Below are positions 36,756 through 44,958 of a stretch of DNA of 64,000 nt, in pieces. The position numbers and the translations under genes are program-made. The notes beneath the pieces were generated by a model. It worked only from the letters and a program-made list of their open reading frames with translations, searched no databases and had not been told where the DNA came from. The DNA comes from Paracraurococcus sp042666655 (GTDB lineage Bacteria; Pseudomonadota; Alphaproteobacteria; Acetobacterales; Acetobacteraceae), in NCBI RefSeq assembly GCF_042666655.1, contig NZ_JBHTDE010000003.1:372001-436000 (forward strand), read 5' to 3'. Each line of letters opens with the position of its first letter. The stretch's first letter is position 1.

Positions 36756-38396
36756 ATGCTCGGCCTGATGCAGGACCGTCCGCTGCTGATTTCCGCCGTG
36801 CTGGAACATGCGGCGCGGAACCATGGCGGGGCGAAGATCGTCTCCGCCCGGCCGGATGGCAGCCTGGTGCGGCACAGCTGGCCGCAGGTCGCCGCCCGCG
36901 CCGCCCGGCTGGCGCATGCGCTGACCGCCCGCGGGGTACGCCCGGGCGAGCGCATCGCGACGCTCGCCTGGAACGAGCACCGCCACCTGGAGATCTATTA
37001 CGGCGTCTCCTCGATGGGCGCGGTGCTGCACACGGTGAATCCCCGCCTCTTCCCCGACCAGATCGCCTTCATCCTGAAGGATGCGGCCGATACCCACCTG
37101 TTCGTCGATCCCACCTTGATGGCGGGGGCGGAGGCCCTGGCCGACCGGCTGCCGGACAGCCTGAAGACCATCGTCGTCATGGGGACCGAGGCCGATATCC
37201 CCGCCGACTGCCCGCTGCGCGGCCGGTTCGAGGTGGTGGCGCAGGAAAGCCTGCTGGAAGGCCAGCCGGAACACTATGACTGGCCCGCGCTGGACGAGCG
37301 CGCGGCCTCCTCGCTCTGCTACACCTCCGGCACCACGGGCGACCCGAAGGGCGTGCTCTACAGCCACCGCTCCACCGTGCTGCATGCCATGGCGGTGGTC
37401 ACGCCGGATGTCTTCAACCTGGCCGCCGTCGACGTGGTGATGCCGGTCGTGCCGATGTTCCACGTGAATGCCTGGGGCGTGCCCTATGCCGCGGCCATCG
37501 CCGGCGCCAGCCTGGTGCTGCCGGGGCCGAAGCTCGACCCGGCGTCGCTGTACCGGCTGATCGAGGAGGAGAAGGTCACCCGCTCGGCCGGGGTGCCGAC
37601 CATCTGGACCGCGCTGCTCAACTGGCTGCGGGCCGATCCGGCGCGGCGCTTCACCCGGCCGCCGAAGCTGGCGGTCGGCGGCACCGCGCTGCCGACGCCG
37701 GTCAATGCCGGCTTCCTGAAGGAATACGGCGTCGAGATCCTGCATGCCTGGGGCATGACCGAATGCAGCCCGGTCGGCACCAGCGGGGCGCGCATGCCGC
37801 AGACCGCCGACTGGGATGCCGACCGCTTCGTGGAGTACTGCCGCAAGCAGGGCAAGCCGCTGTTCGGCGTGGAGATCCGGGTGCGGGACGGGGAGGGGCA
37901 GGACATCCCGCATGACGGCATCGCCTTCGGCGAGCTGGAGGTGCGCGGCCCCTGGATCGCCAGCCAGTACTTCAACCGCCCCGGCGACCCGGCCTTCACG
38001 GATGACGGCTGGTTCCGCACCGGCGACGTGGTGACGCTGGATGAACACGGCTCGATGGAGATCGTCGACCGGGCCAAGGATGTCATCAAGTCGGGCGGCG
38101 AGTGGATCAGCTCCATCACCCTGGAGAACGTGATCATGGGCCACCCGGCGGTGCAGCAGGCGGCCGTCATCGGCATCCATCACAGCAAATGGGACGAGCG
38201 GCCGCTGCTGCTGGTGGTGCCGAAGCCGGGCGCCAGCCCGACCCAGGCCGATATCCTGGCCTTCTACGACGGCAAGGTCGCCAGGTGGTGGATGCCGGAC
38301 CAGGTGGAATTCGTGGACAGCCTGCCGCTGACCGCCACCGGCAAGCTGTGGAAGGCGGACCTCAAGCAGAAATACAAGGATCGCTCGGCGGGGTAG
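36756..38396 (+). CDS. AMP-dependent acyl-CoA synthetase (medium/long-chain fatty acid type)
   Basis: The 546-residue enzyme activates a carboxylic acid to its CoA thioester by way of an acyl-adenylate. The phosphate-binding loop is YTSGTTGDPKG near residue 190. The block HAWGMTECSP is near residue 330. The C-terminal hinge DRAKDVIKSGGEWIS and the catalytic lysine in LPLTATGKLWK are intact. It resembles the AlkK-like group for medium-chain fatty acids. GGGAGGTAA precedes the ATG. The two tandem peptide-type binding proteins that follow may be unrelated in function. Confidence 0.88.
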   Translation: MLGLMQDRPLLISAVLEHAARNHGGAKIVSARPDGSLVRHSWPQVAARAARLAHALTARGVRPGERIATLAWNEHRHLEIYYGVSSMGAVLHTVNPRLFPDQIAFILKDAADTHLFVDPTLMAGAEALADRLPDSLKTIVVMGTEADIPADCPLRGRFEVVAQESLLEGQPEHYDWPALDERAASSLCYTSGTTGDPKGVLYSHRSTVLHAMAVVTPDVFNLAAVDVVMPVVPMFHVNAWGVPYAAAIAGASLVLPGPKLDPASLYRLIEEEKVTRSAGVPTIWTALLNWLRADPARRFTRPPKLAVGGTALPTPVNAGFLKEYGVEILHAWGMTECSPVGTSGARMPQTADWDADRFVEYCRKQGKPLFGVEIRVRDGEGQDIPHDGIAFGELEVRGPWIASQYFNRPGDPAFTDDGWFRTGDVVTLDEHGSMEIVDRAKDVIKSGGEWISSITLENVIMGHPAVQQAAVIGIHHSKWDERPLLLVVPKPGASPTQADILAFYDGKVARWWMPDQVEFVDSLPLTATGKLWKADLKQKYKDRSAG

Positions 38397-38452
38397 GGCG
38401 CTTCCAGCACGATCCTTGCAAGGCTTCGTCCATCCCGGGACCGGAGCCTTGC

Positions 38453-40051
38453 ATGACCCTGCGCCACCTCGCCCTCGCCGCCATCGTGGCGGCCCTGCCC
38501 GCCGCCGCCCAGGCGCAGCAGAAGACGCTGCGCATCGCGATGACCGCCAGTGACGTCCCCACCACCGCCGGCATGCCGAACAACGGGTCCGAGGGGATGC
38601 GCTTCCTCGGCTTTCCGGTCTTCGAGCCGCTGGTCGACTGGGACCTGACCCGGGCCGACAAGCCGGCGGATATCCGCCCCGGCCTGGCGGAATCCTGGGC
38701 GCAGGATGACGCCGACCCGCGCAAGTGGCGCTTTGCCCTGCGCCAGGGCGTCAGCTTCCATGACGGCACCGCCTTCGGCGCCGACAGCGTGATCTGGAAC
38801 CTCGACCGGTTCTACAAGAACGACAGTCCCCAATTCGACGCGCCGGCGGCGGCGCTGGCGCGCGGCCGGGTCTCGATCATGTCGGGCTACCGCAAGATCG
38901 ACGACCGCACGGTCGAGATCGAGACCTCCCGCCCGATCTCCTACCTGCCCTATCTGCTGACCTGGATCCTGTTCACCTCGCCGCAATCCTATGCCGCCGC
39001 GGACCACGACTGGGGCAAGGTGGCCGCCGCCGGCGGTGCCGGGACCGGGCCGTTCCGGATCAGCCGCTTCGTGCCGCGCGTCTCGGCCGAGCTGTCGCGC
39101 AACGACGGCTACTGGAACCCCGACCGGAAGCCCAAGCTCGACCGCATCCTGCTGCTGCCGATGCCGGAGGCGAATACAAGGCTCGCCGCCCTGCGCTCCG
39201 GCCAGGTGGACTGGATCGAGGTGCCGCCGCCGGATGCCATCCCCAGCCTCAAGCAGGGCGGCTTCCAGGTGGTGACCAACTCCTATCCGCATGTCTGGCC
39301 CTGGGTCTTCGCCGCCGGCAAGCCGGGCAGCCCGGTGGCCGATGTGCGGGTCCGCCAGGCGCTGAACTACTGCATCGACCGCGACGGCATGCTGGCTTTG
39401 CTGAACGGCACGGCGGAGCCGAGCATCGGCTTCTACAAGGCGAACGACCCTTTGTTCGGCAAGCCGGAGAACCGCTACAAGCTGGATGCGGCGAAGGGCA
39501 AGGCGCTGATCTCTGCTGCCGGCTACGGGCCGCAGAAGCCGCTGAAGATCACCATCGGCATCTCCACCTCGGGGTCCGGGCAGATGCTGCCGCTGCCGAT
39601 GAACGAGTTCCTGCAGCAATCCCTGAAGGAGAATTGCGGCGTCGATGTCGCCTTCCAGGTGGTCGAGTGGAACACCCTGCTGGCCGGCCTGCGCGCCACG
39701 CCCGAGGCGTCGCAATGGCTGGGCGCCGATGCGCTGAACATCAGCCTTGTCTCCTCCGACCCCTCGCAGATGGCGCGCTGGTTCCTGTCGTCGAACGCCA
39801 CACCGGTGGGGTCCAATGCCGGGCACTGGAAGGACGCCGAATTCGACGCCGCCTTCGCCACGGTCGAGACCGAGCGCGACCCGGCGAAGATCGCCGCCGC
39901 CCTGACCCGCGCGCATGAACGGCTGGTGGACGGGGCGCCCTGGCTCTACATCGTGCACGACCTCAACCCGCGGGCGATGAGCCGCCGGGTGAAGGGCTTC
40001 GTGTCCGCCCAGTCCTGGTACCAGGACCTGACCCGGGTGGACCTGCAATAG
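38453..40051 (+). CDS. Family 5 (peptide/nickel-type) ABC solute-binding protein, tandem copy 1
   Basis: The 532-residue protein has a signal peptide ending near residue 22 (AAQAQQ) and is a SBP_bac_5 receptor. It contains the block KWRFALRQGVSFHDGTAFGA near residue 85 and later WLYIVHDLNPRAMS. Members bind oligopeptides, but also opines, sugars and other compounds. No permease or ATPase is adjacent. The next gene encodes a close homologue of 539 residues, and the two share an almost identical DNA tract of about 124 bases, indicating tandem duplication and later sequence exchange. Confidence 0.87.
   Translation: MTLRHLALAAIVAALPAAAQAQQKTLRIAMTASDVPTTAGMPNNGSEGMRFLGFPVFEPLVDWDLTRADKPADIRPGLAESWAQDDADPRKWRFALRQGVSFHDGTAFGADSVIWNLDRFYKNDSPQFDAPAAALARGRVSIMSGYRKIDDRTVEIETSRPISYLPYLLTWILFTSPQSYAAADHDWGKVAAAGGAGTGPFRISRFVPRVSAELSRNDGYWNPDRKPKLDRILLLPMPEANTRLAALRSGQVDWIEVPPPDAIPSLKQGGFQVVTNSYPHVWPWVFAAGKPGSPVADVRVRQALNYCIDRDGMLALLNGTAEPSIGFYKANDPLFGKPENRYKLDAAKGKALISAAGYGPQKPLKITIGISTSGSGQMLPLPMNEFLQQSLKENCGVDVAFQVVEWNTLLAGLRATPEASQWLGADALNISLVSSDPSQMARWFLSSNATPVGSNAGHWKDAEFDAAFATVETERDPAKIAAALTRAHERLVDGAPWLYIVHDLNPRAMSRRVKGFVSAQSWYQDLTRVDLQ
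39134..39257 (+). repeat. Near-identical tract shared by the tandem binding-protein genes, copy 1
   Basis: Bases 39134-39257 match 40888-41011 at an offset of 1754 bases with only four differences by my alignment. All four are synonymous third- or first-position changes (CGC/CGT, CTG/TTG, CGC/CGT, CTC/CTG). The flanking coding sequence is far less similar. The shared ACA and AGG codons are rare in this window, which supports recent exchange. Confidence 0.7.
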
Positions 40052-40185
40052 GCTTGGGCAGAGTGCCGCGGCGCTGGGCGGGGGGACGCTGCCTCGCCGC
40101 CGCGGCAGGGATATGCAAGGCCGGCCATCCCAGGGTGGCGCGGTCCTTGCTACTTCGGACGCATTCCGTTCCGGGAGGATCCTTC

Positions 40186-41805
40186 ATGCGCCTGCTCCAC
40201 CGCGCCGCGGGCTTCGGCCTTGCCGCACTGCTTGCCACCGGTCCCGCCTGGGTGCCCCCTGCCGCCGCGCAGCAGAAGACGCTGCGCATCGCCATGACCG
40301 CCGCCGACGTGCCGACCACCACCGGCGCGCCGAACAACGGCTTCGAGGGCGTCCGCTTTCTCGGCTACCCGGCCTTCGAAGGGCTGGTGCTGTGGGACCT
40401 GTCGCGCGCCGACCGCCCGGCCACGCTGCGCCCGGGCCTCGCCGAATCCTGGGCGCAGGACCCGGCCGACCCGAAGACCTGGATCTTCAAGCTCCGCCCG
40501 GGCGTGAAATTCCATGACGGCACCGATTTCAACGCCGATGCGGTGATCTGGAACCTCGATCGGTTCTGGAAGAACGACAGCCCGCAATTCGAGCCCGCCG
40601 GCAGCGGCATCGCCCGCGCCCGCACGCCGATCATGGCCGGCTACCGCAAGATCGACGACATGACGGTGGCGATGAGCACCACCCGCGTCGCCAGCTACTT
40701 CCCCTACATGGCCGTCTATATCCTGATGACGAGCCCGCAGAGCTTCGAGGCCGCCGGCCGCGACTGGGCGAAGGTCGCCGCCCTGCCGGCCGCCGGCACC
40801 GGGCCCTTCAGGCTGTCCAAATTCACCCCGCGCGTCTCGGCCGAGCTGTCGAAGAACGAGGGCTACTGGGACAAGGCCCGCATCCCGAAGCTCGACCGTA
40901 TCCTGTTGCTGCCGATGCCGGAGGCGAATACAAGGCTCGCCGCCCTGCGTTCCGGCCAGGTGGACTGGATCGAGGTGCCGCCGCCGGATGCCATCCCCAG
41001 CCTGAAGCAGGCCGGCTTCAGCGTGGTGACCAATTCCTACCCGCATGTCTGGCCCTGGTTCTACCAGACCGGCGGCAGCACCACGCCGTTCAAGGATGTC
41101 CGCGTCCGCCAGGGGCTGAACTACTGCGTCGACCGCGCCGGCCTGGTCTCCCTGCTGAACGACACGGCCGAGCCCTCCGTCGGCTGGCTGAAGCCCTCCG
41201 ACCCCAATTTCGGCAAACCGGAACAGCGCTACGGCTTCGACCCCGCGAAGGGCAAGGCGCTGCTGGCGGCCGCCGGCTTCACGCCGCAGAAGCCGCTGAA
41301 GTTCAAGGTGATGATCTCGGCCAGCGGGTCGGGCCAGATGCTGCCGCTGCCGATGAACGAATACATGCAGCAGAACCTGAAGGAGGCCTGCGGGGTCGAG
41401 GTCGCCTTCGAGGTGACCGAATGGAACACCCTGCTGACCGCGATCCGCCAGAGCCCCGATGCGCCGATCCTGAACGGATCCGTCTCCGCCAACCCTTCCT
41501 CGCCTTCGTCCGATCCGGCGGTCGCGGCACGCTACTTCCTGCAGGCCTTCGTGCCGCCGAACGGCTTCAACTGGGGCCAGTGGAACGACCCGGCCTTCGA
41601 GGAGGCCTTCGCCACGCTCGAGGTCGCCAAGGACGAGGCCGCCTTCAACGCCGCCTATGCGAAGGCGCATGAGCGGCTGGTGGACAACCCGCCCTGGCTC
41701 TACATCGTGCACGACCTGAACCCGCGGGCGATGTCGAAGCGGGTGAAGGGGTTCGTGTCGGCGCAATCCTGGTTCCAGGACCTGGTGACGGTCGACCTTC
41801 AATAG
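40186..41805 (+). CDS. Family 5 (peptide/nickel-type) ABC solute-binding protein, tandem copy 2
   Basis: The 539-residue protein has a signal peptide ending near AAAQQ (residues 25-30). It aligns along its whole length with the preceding gene, for example in QQKTLRIAMTA near the mature N-terminus and WLYIVHDLNPRAMS near the C-terminus. GGGAGGA lies before the ATG at 40186, which sets the start. The loop after residue 425 differs most between the two copies and may mark different ligands. Like copy 1 it lacks a neighbouring permease. A hairpin at 41841-41872 may end the transcript. Confidence 0.87.
   Translation: MRLLHRAAGFGLAALLATGPAWVPPAAAQQKTLRIAMTAADVPTTTGAPNNGFEGVRFLGYPAFEGLVLWDLSRADRPATLRPGLAESWAQDPADPKTWIFKLRPGVKFHDGTDFNADAVIWNLDRFWKNDSPQFEPAGSGIARARTPIMAGYRKIDDMTVAMSTTRVASYFPYMAVYILMTSPQSFEAAGRDWAKVAALPAAGTGPFRLSKFTPRVSAELSKNEGYWDKARIPKLDRILLLPMPEANTRLAALRSGQVDWIEVPPPDAIPSLKQAGFSVVTNSYPHVWPWFYQTGGSTTPFKDVRVRQGLNYCVDRAGLVSLLNDTAEPSVGWLKPSDPNFGKPEQRYGFDPAKGKALLAAAGFTPQKPLKFKVMISASGSGQMLPLPMNEYMQQNLKEACGVEVAFEVTEWNTLLTAIRQSPDAPILNGSVSANPSSPSSDPAVAARYFLQAFVPPNGFNWGQWNDPAFEEAFATLEVAKDEAAFNAAYAKAHERLVDNPPWLYIVHDLNPRAMSKRVKGFVSAQSWFQDLVTVDLQ
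40888..41011 (+). repeat. Near-identical tract shared by the tandem binding-protein genes, copy 2
   Basis: Partner of the tract at 39134-39257. The encoded stretch includes PMPEANTRLAALRSGQVDWI and VPPPDAIPSLKQ in both proteins. The four base differences are synonymous. Confidence 0.7.
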
Positions 41806-41840
41806 TCTTATTACGACTGGGACGTGTGTCCGGACTGCGC

Positions 41841-41872
41841 GCGCCTCTCGGCTGGTAACGGCTGGGAGGCGC
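41841..41872 (+). terminator. Candidate terminator after the second binding-protein gene
   Basis: GCGCCTC (41841-41847) pairs with GAGGCGC (41866-41872) around an 18-base loop and is followed by AAATATTTT. The loop is long and the T-run is broken, so the call is tentative. It lies 36 bases after the stop codon. Confidence 0.35.
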
Positions 41873-41891
41873 AAATATTTTCCGGTACATG

Positions 41892-41923
41892 TTTTCCCCG
41901 GCTTTTCCACCATGTTTTCCACA
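41892..41923 (+). promoter_or_regulatory. Phased TTTTCC array with DnaA-box-like site upstream of gcrA
   Basis: TTTTCC occurs at 41892, 41903 and 41915, that is at steps of 11 and 12 bases, about one helical turn. The last two read TTTTCCACC and TTTTCCACA, two and one mismatches from the DnaA box TTATCCACA. In Caulobacter, DnaA is known to activate gcrA, so a similar link here is plausible but not shown. Confidence 0.4.
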
Positions 41924-42030
41924 GATTTTCGTGTATCGACTGCACGCCAGAACTTGTGGCGGACCCCCGCGTTGGCCTACCGTATCTAGTAGGTGACCAC
42001 ATCTTGTGGCTTTGGCGGCGGGGGAACCAC

Positions 42031-42522
42031 ATGGACTGGACGGCTGAGGCGATCGATCAGCTCCGTGCTTATTGGGCGGAAGGTCATTCCACGGCCGAGA
42101 TCGGCCGTCGGATGGGCATCTCGAAGAATGCGGTCGTCGGCAAGGCGCACCGGCTGAACCTGCCGGCCCGACCCAGCCCGATCCGTCGCGAGGCTGAAGC
42201 CGCCCCACGTCCGGTTGCCGCGCCGCGCCGCCCGGCGGCAACCCCGGCCCCCGTGCCGGTGCGCGAAGCCCCGCCGCTCCGCCGGCTGGAGGCGCCGGTG
42301 CCCGTCGCCGCCGCCCCGGTCGCTGCGCCGGCGCCGCGCGCCATGGTGGTGCGGCCCTTCCCGCGTGCTTCGGCCCGGTCCTGCTGCTGGCCGCTGGGCG
42401 AGCCCGGCACGCCCGATTTCCGCTTCTGCTCCGGCAACGCGACGCCGGGGAAGCCCTATTGCGCCGAGCACGCCTCGGTCGCCTATGTCCGGGTGCGCGA
42501 GCGGCGCGAGGACGCTGCCTAG
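42031..42522 (+). CDS. gcrA: GcrA-type cell cycle regulator
   Basis: The 163-residue protein starts with the diagnostic MDWTAEAIDQLRAYWAEGHS and a helix-turn-helix STAEIGRRMGISKNAVVGKA. A Pro/Ala-rich linker (residues 50-105) follows, and then a Cys-rich C-terminal domain CCWPLGEPGTPDFRFCSG with YCAEH. GcrA is a sigma-70 cofactor that activates promoters methylated by CcrM at GANTC. I see no GANTC site in its own upstream region. GGGGGAA precedes the ATG at 42031. The AT-rich leader holds DnaA-box-like repeats and an inverted repeat CCTAC...GTAGG at 41976-41993. Confidence 0.92.
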   Translation: MDWTAEAIDQLRAYWAEGHSTAEIGRRMGISKNAVVGKAHRLNLPARPSPIRREAEAAPRPVAAPRRPAATPAPVPVREAPPLRRLEAPVPVAAAPVAAPAPRAMVVRPFPRASARSCCWPLGEPGTPDFRFCSGNATPGKPYCAEHASVAYVRVRERREDAA

Positions 42523-42530
42523 GCAGCAAC

Positions 42531-42551
42531 GCCCCGCGCGCATTGCGGGGC
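42531..42551 (+). terminator. Candidate terminator after gcrA
   Basis: GCCCCGC (42531-42537) pairs with GCGGGGC (42545-42551) around a 7-base loop, 8 bases after the gcrA stop. No T-run follows, so it may act with Rho or as a transcript-end stabiliser. Confidence 0.35.
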
Positions 42552-42623
42552 TACGCAGCGCGCGCTTGGTAAGGTGCGCCACCACGACGATGCTGCGGGG
42601 ATGACACGCTCCCATCATGCGCG

Positions 42624-43493
42624 ATGAACGGCCGCCTCGCTGGCGTCGCGCTGCAGCTCGCCGCGCTGGCCGTCTTCGTCTGCATGGACACCATGCTGAA
42701 GCTGCTGACGGCGCAATTCGCCGTGCCGCAACTGATGTGGGCGCGCTTCTTCTTCAGCCTGATCGCCGCTGCCCTGTTCTTCCGCCTGGTCACCGGCCGG
42801 CTGCCCTGGCGGTCCAAGGCGCCCTGGCTGCAGGCCGCCCGCAGCCTGCTGCTGGCCGGCAGCAACCTGATGTTCTCCTCGGCCCTGGTGCACCTGCCGC
42901 TGACCGACTGCACCGCGATCGGCTTCGCCTCCCCGCTGTTCACCGTGGCGCTGGCCGCGGTCTGGCTGAAGGAACGCGTCGGGCCGCGCCGCTGGATCGG
43001 CGTCGCCATCGGCTTCCTCGGCGTGCTGGTGGCGCTGCGGCCGCCCTTCCTGACCGGCGGCGCGCCGATGCATTGGGCCGCCGTCCTGCCGCTCGGCACC
43101 GCGGCGATGTTCGCGGTCTATTCGATCCTGACGCGCAAGCTGGCGACGATCGACGACCCGCGCACGACCATCCTGCATACCGGCTTCGCCGGCGCGGTCG
43201 TCGCCAGCCTGGCGCAGCCCTTCGTCTGGATTCCGCCGACCGCGCCCGAATGGGCCATGCTGGTCGGGCTTGGCCTGCTGGGCGGGGTGGGGCATGGGTT
43301 GCTGGTGCTGGCCTTCGCCCGCGCCCCGGCCAGCCTGCTCGCGCCGATGTCCTATACCCAGCTCATCTGGGCCTCGATCGCCGGCGTGGTGGTGTTCGCC
43401 GACTGGCCGGACCTGACCAGCCTGGCCGGCGCTGCGGTGATCGCCTTCGGCGGGGTGCTGGTGGCGTTGCCCGACCGGCGCGCCCGCACCTGA
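42624..43493 (+). CDS. DMT-superfamily (EamA) membrane transporter
   Basis: The 289-residue protein has ten hydrophobic helices in two EamA repeats, with the block VPQLMWARFFFSLIAAALFF near residue 30 and VLVALPDRRA at the end. Family members export amino acids, metabolites or other small molecules, and the substrate is unknown. The ATG at 42624 starts directly at the first helix. It follows the gcrA terminator-like hairpin and is followed by a methyltransferase gene on the same strand. Confidence 0.83.
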   Translation: MNGRLAGVALQLAALAVFVCMDTMLKLLTAQFAVPQLMWARFFFSLIAAALFFRLVTGRLPWRSKAPWLQAARSLLLAGSNLMFSSALVHLPLTDCTAIGFASPLFTVALAAVWLKERVGPRRWIGVAIGFLGVLVALRPPFLTGGAPMHWAAVLPLGTAAMFAVYSILTRKLATIDDPRTTILHTGFAGAVVASLAQPFVWIPPTAPEWAMLVGLGLLGGVGHGLLVLAFARAPASLLAPMSYTQLIWASIAGVVVFADWPDLTSLAGAAVIAFGGVLVALPDRRART

Positions 43494-43529
43494 TCGGGCC
43501 TTGCCTTGCCGCCGCTGGTGGTCTAGCCC

Positions 43530-44234
43530 GTGAGCCCAGACAACTTAATAAGGTCTAAACCCATTCGCGAGGCGAGGCTGCTCCAGGACGCCCGCATCGG
43601 CCACCCCCGCGCGGCGCTCGACGCCGACTCGGTGCGGGAGGCCTACCGCCGCTGGGCGGGCGTCTATGACGAGGTGTTCGGCTCCGTCTCCGGCCCCGGC
43701 CGGCGGCGTGCAGTGGCCGCCGTCAACGGTTTGCCGGGTACGCGCGTGCTCGAGGTCGGGGTCGGTACCGGGCTTGCCTTGCCGCTTTATGACCCGCGCA
43801 AGCGTGTCGTCGGCATCGACCTGTCGCGCGACATGCTGCTGCGGGCGAAGGAGCGGGTGGCGACCCGCCGGCTGCGCAACGTGCTCGGCCTGGCGGAGAT
43901 GGACGCCGAGGCGATGGCTTTCGCCGATGACAGTTTCGACATCGCGGTGGCGATGTTCACCGCCACGGTGGTGCCCGATGCACGCCGGCTGGTGCGGGAG
44001 ATGCGCCGGGTGGTTCGGCCGGGTGGGCAGTTGCTGTTCGTGAACCACTTCGCCGCCGAGGGCGGGCTGCGCTGGTGGGCCGAGCGCACCCTGGCACCGC
44101 TGTCGCGCGTGCTCGGCTGGCATCCGGATTTCGTGCTGGCCGACTTGTTGGACGATCCGACCATGGCGACCGAGATCGTGCCTTGTCCGCCCTTCGGCCT
44201 GTTCACCCTGGTGCGGGTGCCGCAGCCGGCCTGA
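43530..44234 (+). CDS. Class I SAM methyltransferase, PmtA-like
   Basis: The 234-residue protein has SAM motif I VLEVGVGTGLALP near residue 72, motif II GIDLSRDML, and the post-core VVRPGGQLLFVNH near residue 160. The pattern REAYRRWAGVYDEVFG followed by these motifs resembles Rhodobacter-type phosphatidylethanolamine N-methyltransferase PmtA, which makes phosphatidylcholine. That assignment is plausible but not certain. The GTG at 43530 is the only start before the conserved region and gives an N-terminal extension of about 30 residues. It overlaps nothing but ends 3 bases from the converging lytic transglycosylase gene. Confidence 0.75.
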   Translation: MSPDNLIRSKPIREARLLQDARIGHPRAALDADSVREAYRRWAGVYDEVFGSVSGPGRRRAVAAVNGLPGTRVLEVGVGTGLALPLYDPRKRVVGIDLSRDMLLRAKERVATRRLRNVLGLAEMDAEAMAFADDSFDIAVAMFTATVVPDARRLVREMRRVVRPGGQLLFVNHFAAEGGLRWWAERTLAPLSRVLGWHPDFVLADLLDDPTMATEIVPCPPFGLFTLVRVPQPA

Positions 44235-44237
44235 CCG

Positions 44238-44912
44238 CTACCGGCCGGCCCGCTGGCAGCCGAGCGACGGCCGCGTCGCACGCGGCTTGATCCTCAGCAC
44301 CGGCCGCAGTCCAGGGGCACATAGCCCGGCCGCCGCGGCGATCGGCACGGTGCCGCCCCCGGCACGCCAGGCGGCGCCGAGCCGCGCCATCACCACGCGG
44401 CGGTGGTAATTCGCCCCGCGCCCCGCATCGGCCGAATGGTAGTTGGCGATGGCATCCGCCCAATTGCCGAAGCGGGCCTGTAGGGACTTCAGGAAAACGA
44501 TGGCGTAGCGGATATTCGCCTCCGGCCGCAGGCCGGTGGGGACATCCGGGAAGGCGTCCGGATGATGCAGCAGGTTCACCTGCATGCAGCCGATATCGAT
44601 GGACCGCCGCCCGGCCGCCTGCAGGGCCGCCACCTCCGCGGCGGCGGCGGCCAGGCTCGGCGGGGCGCGGCCCTCACCCTCGACATTTAGCGACCAGGGC
44701 CAGGGCTCGAACCGTCCGGTGCGCGGGTCGCTGCGGCCGCTTTCGACCAAAGCGATGGCCAGCAGCAGGCCGGGTGGCAGGCCGGAACGCGGCTCCGCCG
44801 CCAGGATGGCGCGGCGACAGGCGGTCCAGGGATCGTCCTGTCCGCTGGCGGGTGCGGCGAGGCCGAACAGCAGAAGGCAGCCAAGCAGGCAGCCGGCACA
44901 GAGAGGGCGCAT
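44238..44912 (-). CDS. Periplasmic transglycosylase-like protein (SLT fold)
   Basis: The 224-residue protein has a signal sequence with a Cys-rich hydrophobic core (LCAGCLLGCLLLFGLAAPAS). An SLT-like domain follows, with the catalytic Glu in LAIALVESGRSDP near residue 52 and the GCMQVNLLHHPDAF block. It probably trims peptidoglycan. The ATG at 44912 directly before the signal is preferred to an upstream one at 44948. It may be cotranscribed with the NRAMP gene, which ends 46 bases before this start. Confidence 0.78.
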   Translation of the reverse strand: MRPLCAGCLLGCLLLFGLAAPASGQDDPWTACRRAILAAEPRSGLPPGLLLAIALVESGRSDPRTGRFEPWPWSLNVEGEGRAPPSLAAAAAEVAALQAAGRRSIDIGCMQVNLLHHPDAFPDVPTGLRPEANIRYAIVFLKSLQARFGNWADAIANYHSADAGRGANYHRRVVMARLGAAWRAGGGTVPIAAAAGLCAPGLRPVLRIKPRATRPSLGCQRAGR

Positions 44913-44958
44913 GCCCGGGATGTCGGCCCGCTGCCCCTCCCGCGTCAACGGACGCGCG

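Noticed and set aside
41806..42030. CcrM methylation sites (GANTC) or CtrA boxes in the gcrA leader
   Set aside because: I found no GANTC and no TTAA-N7-TTAA in this stretch.
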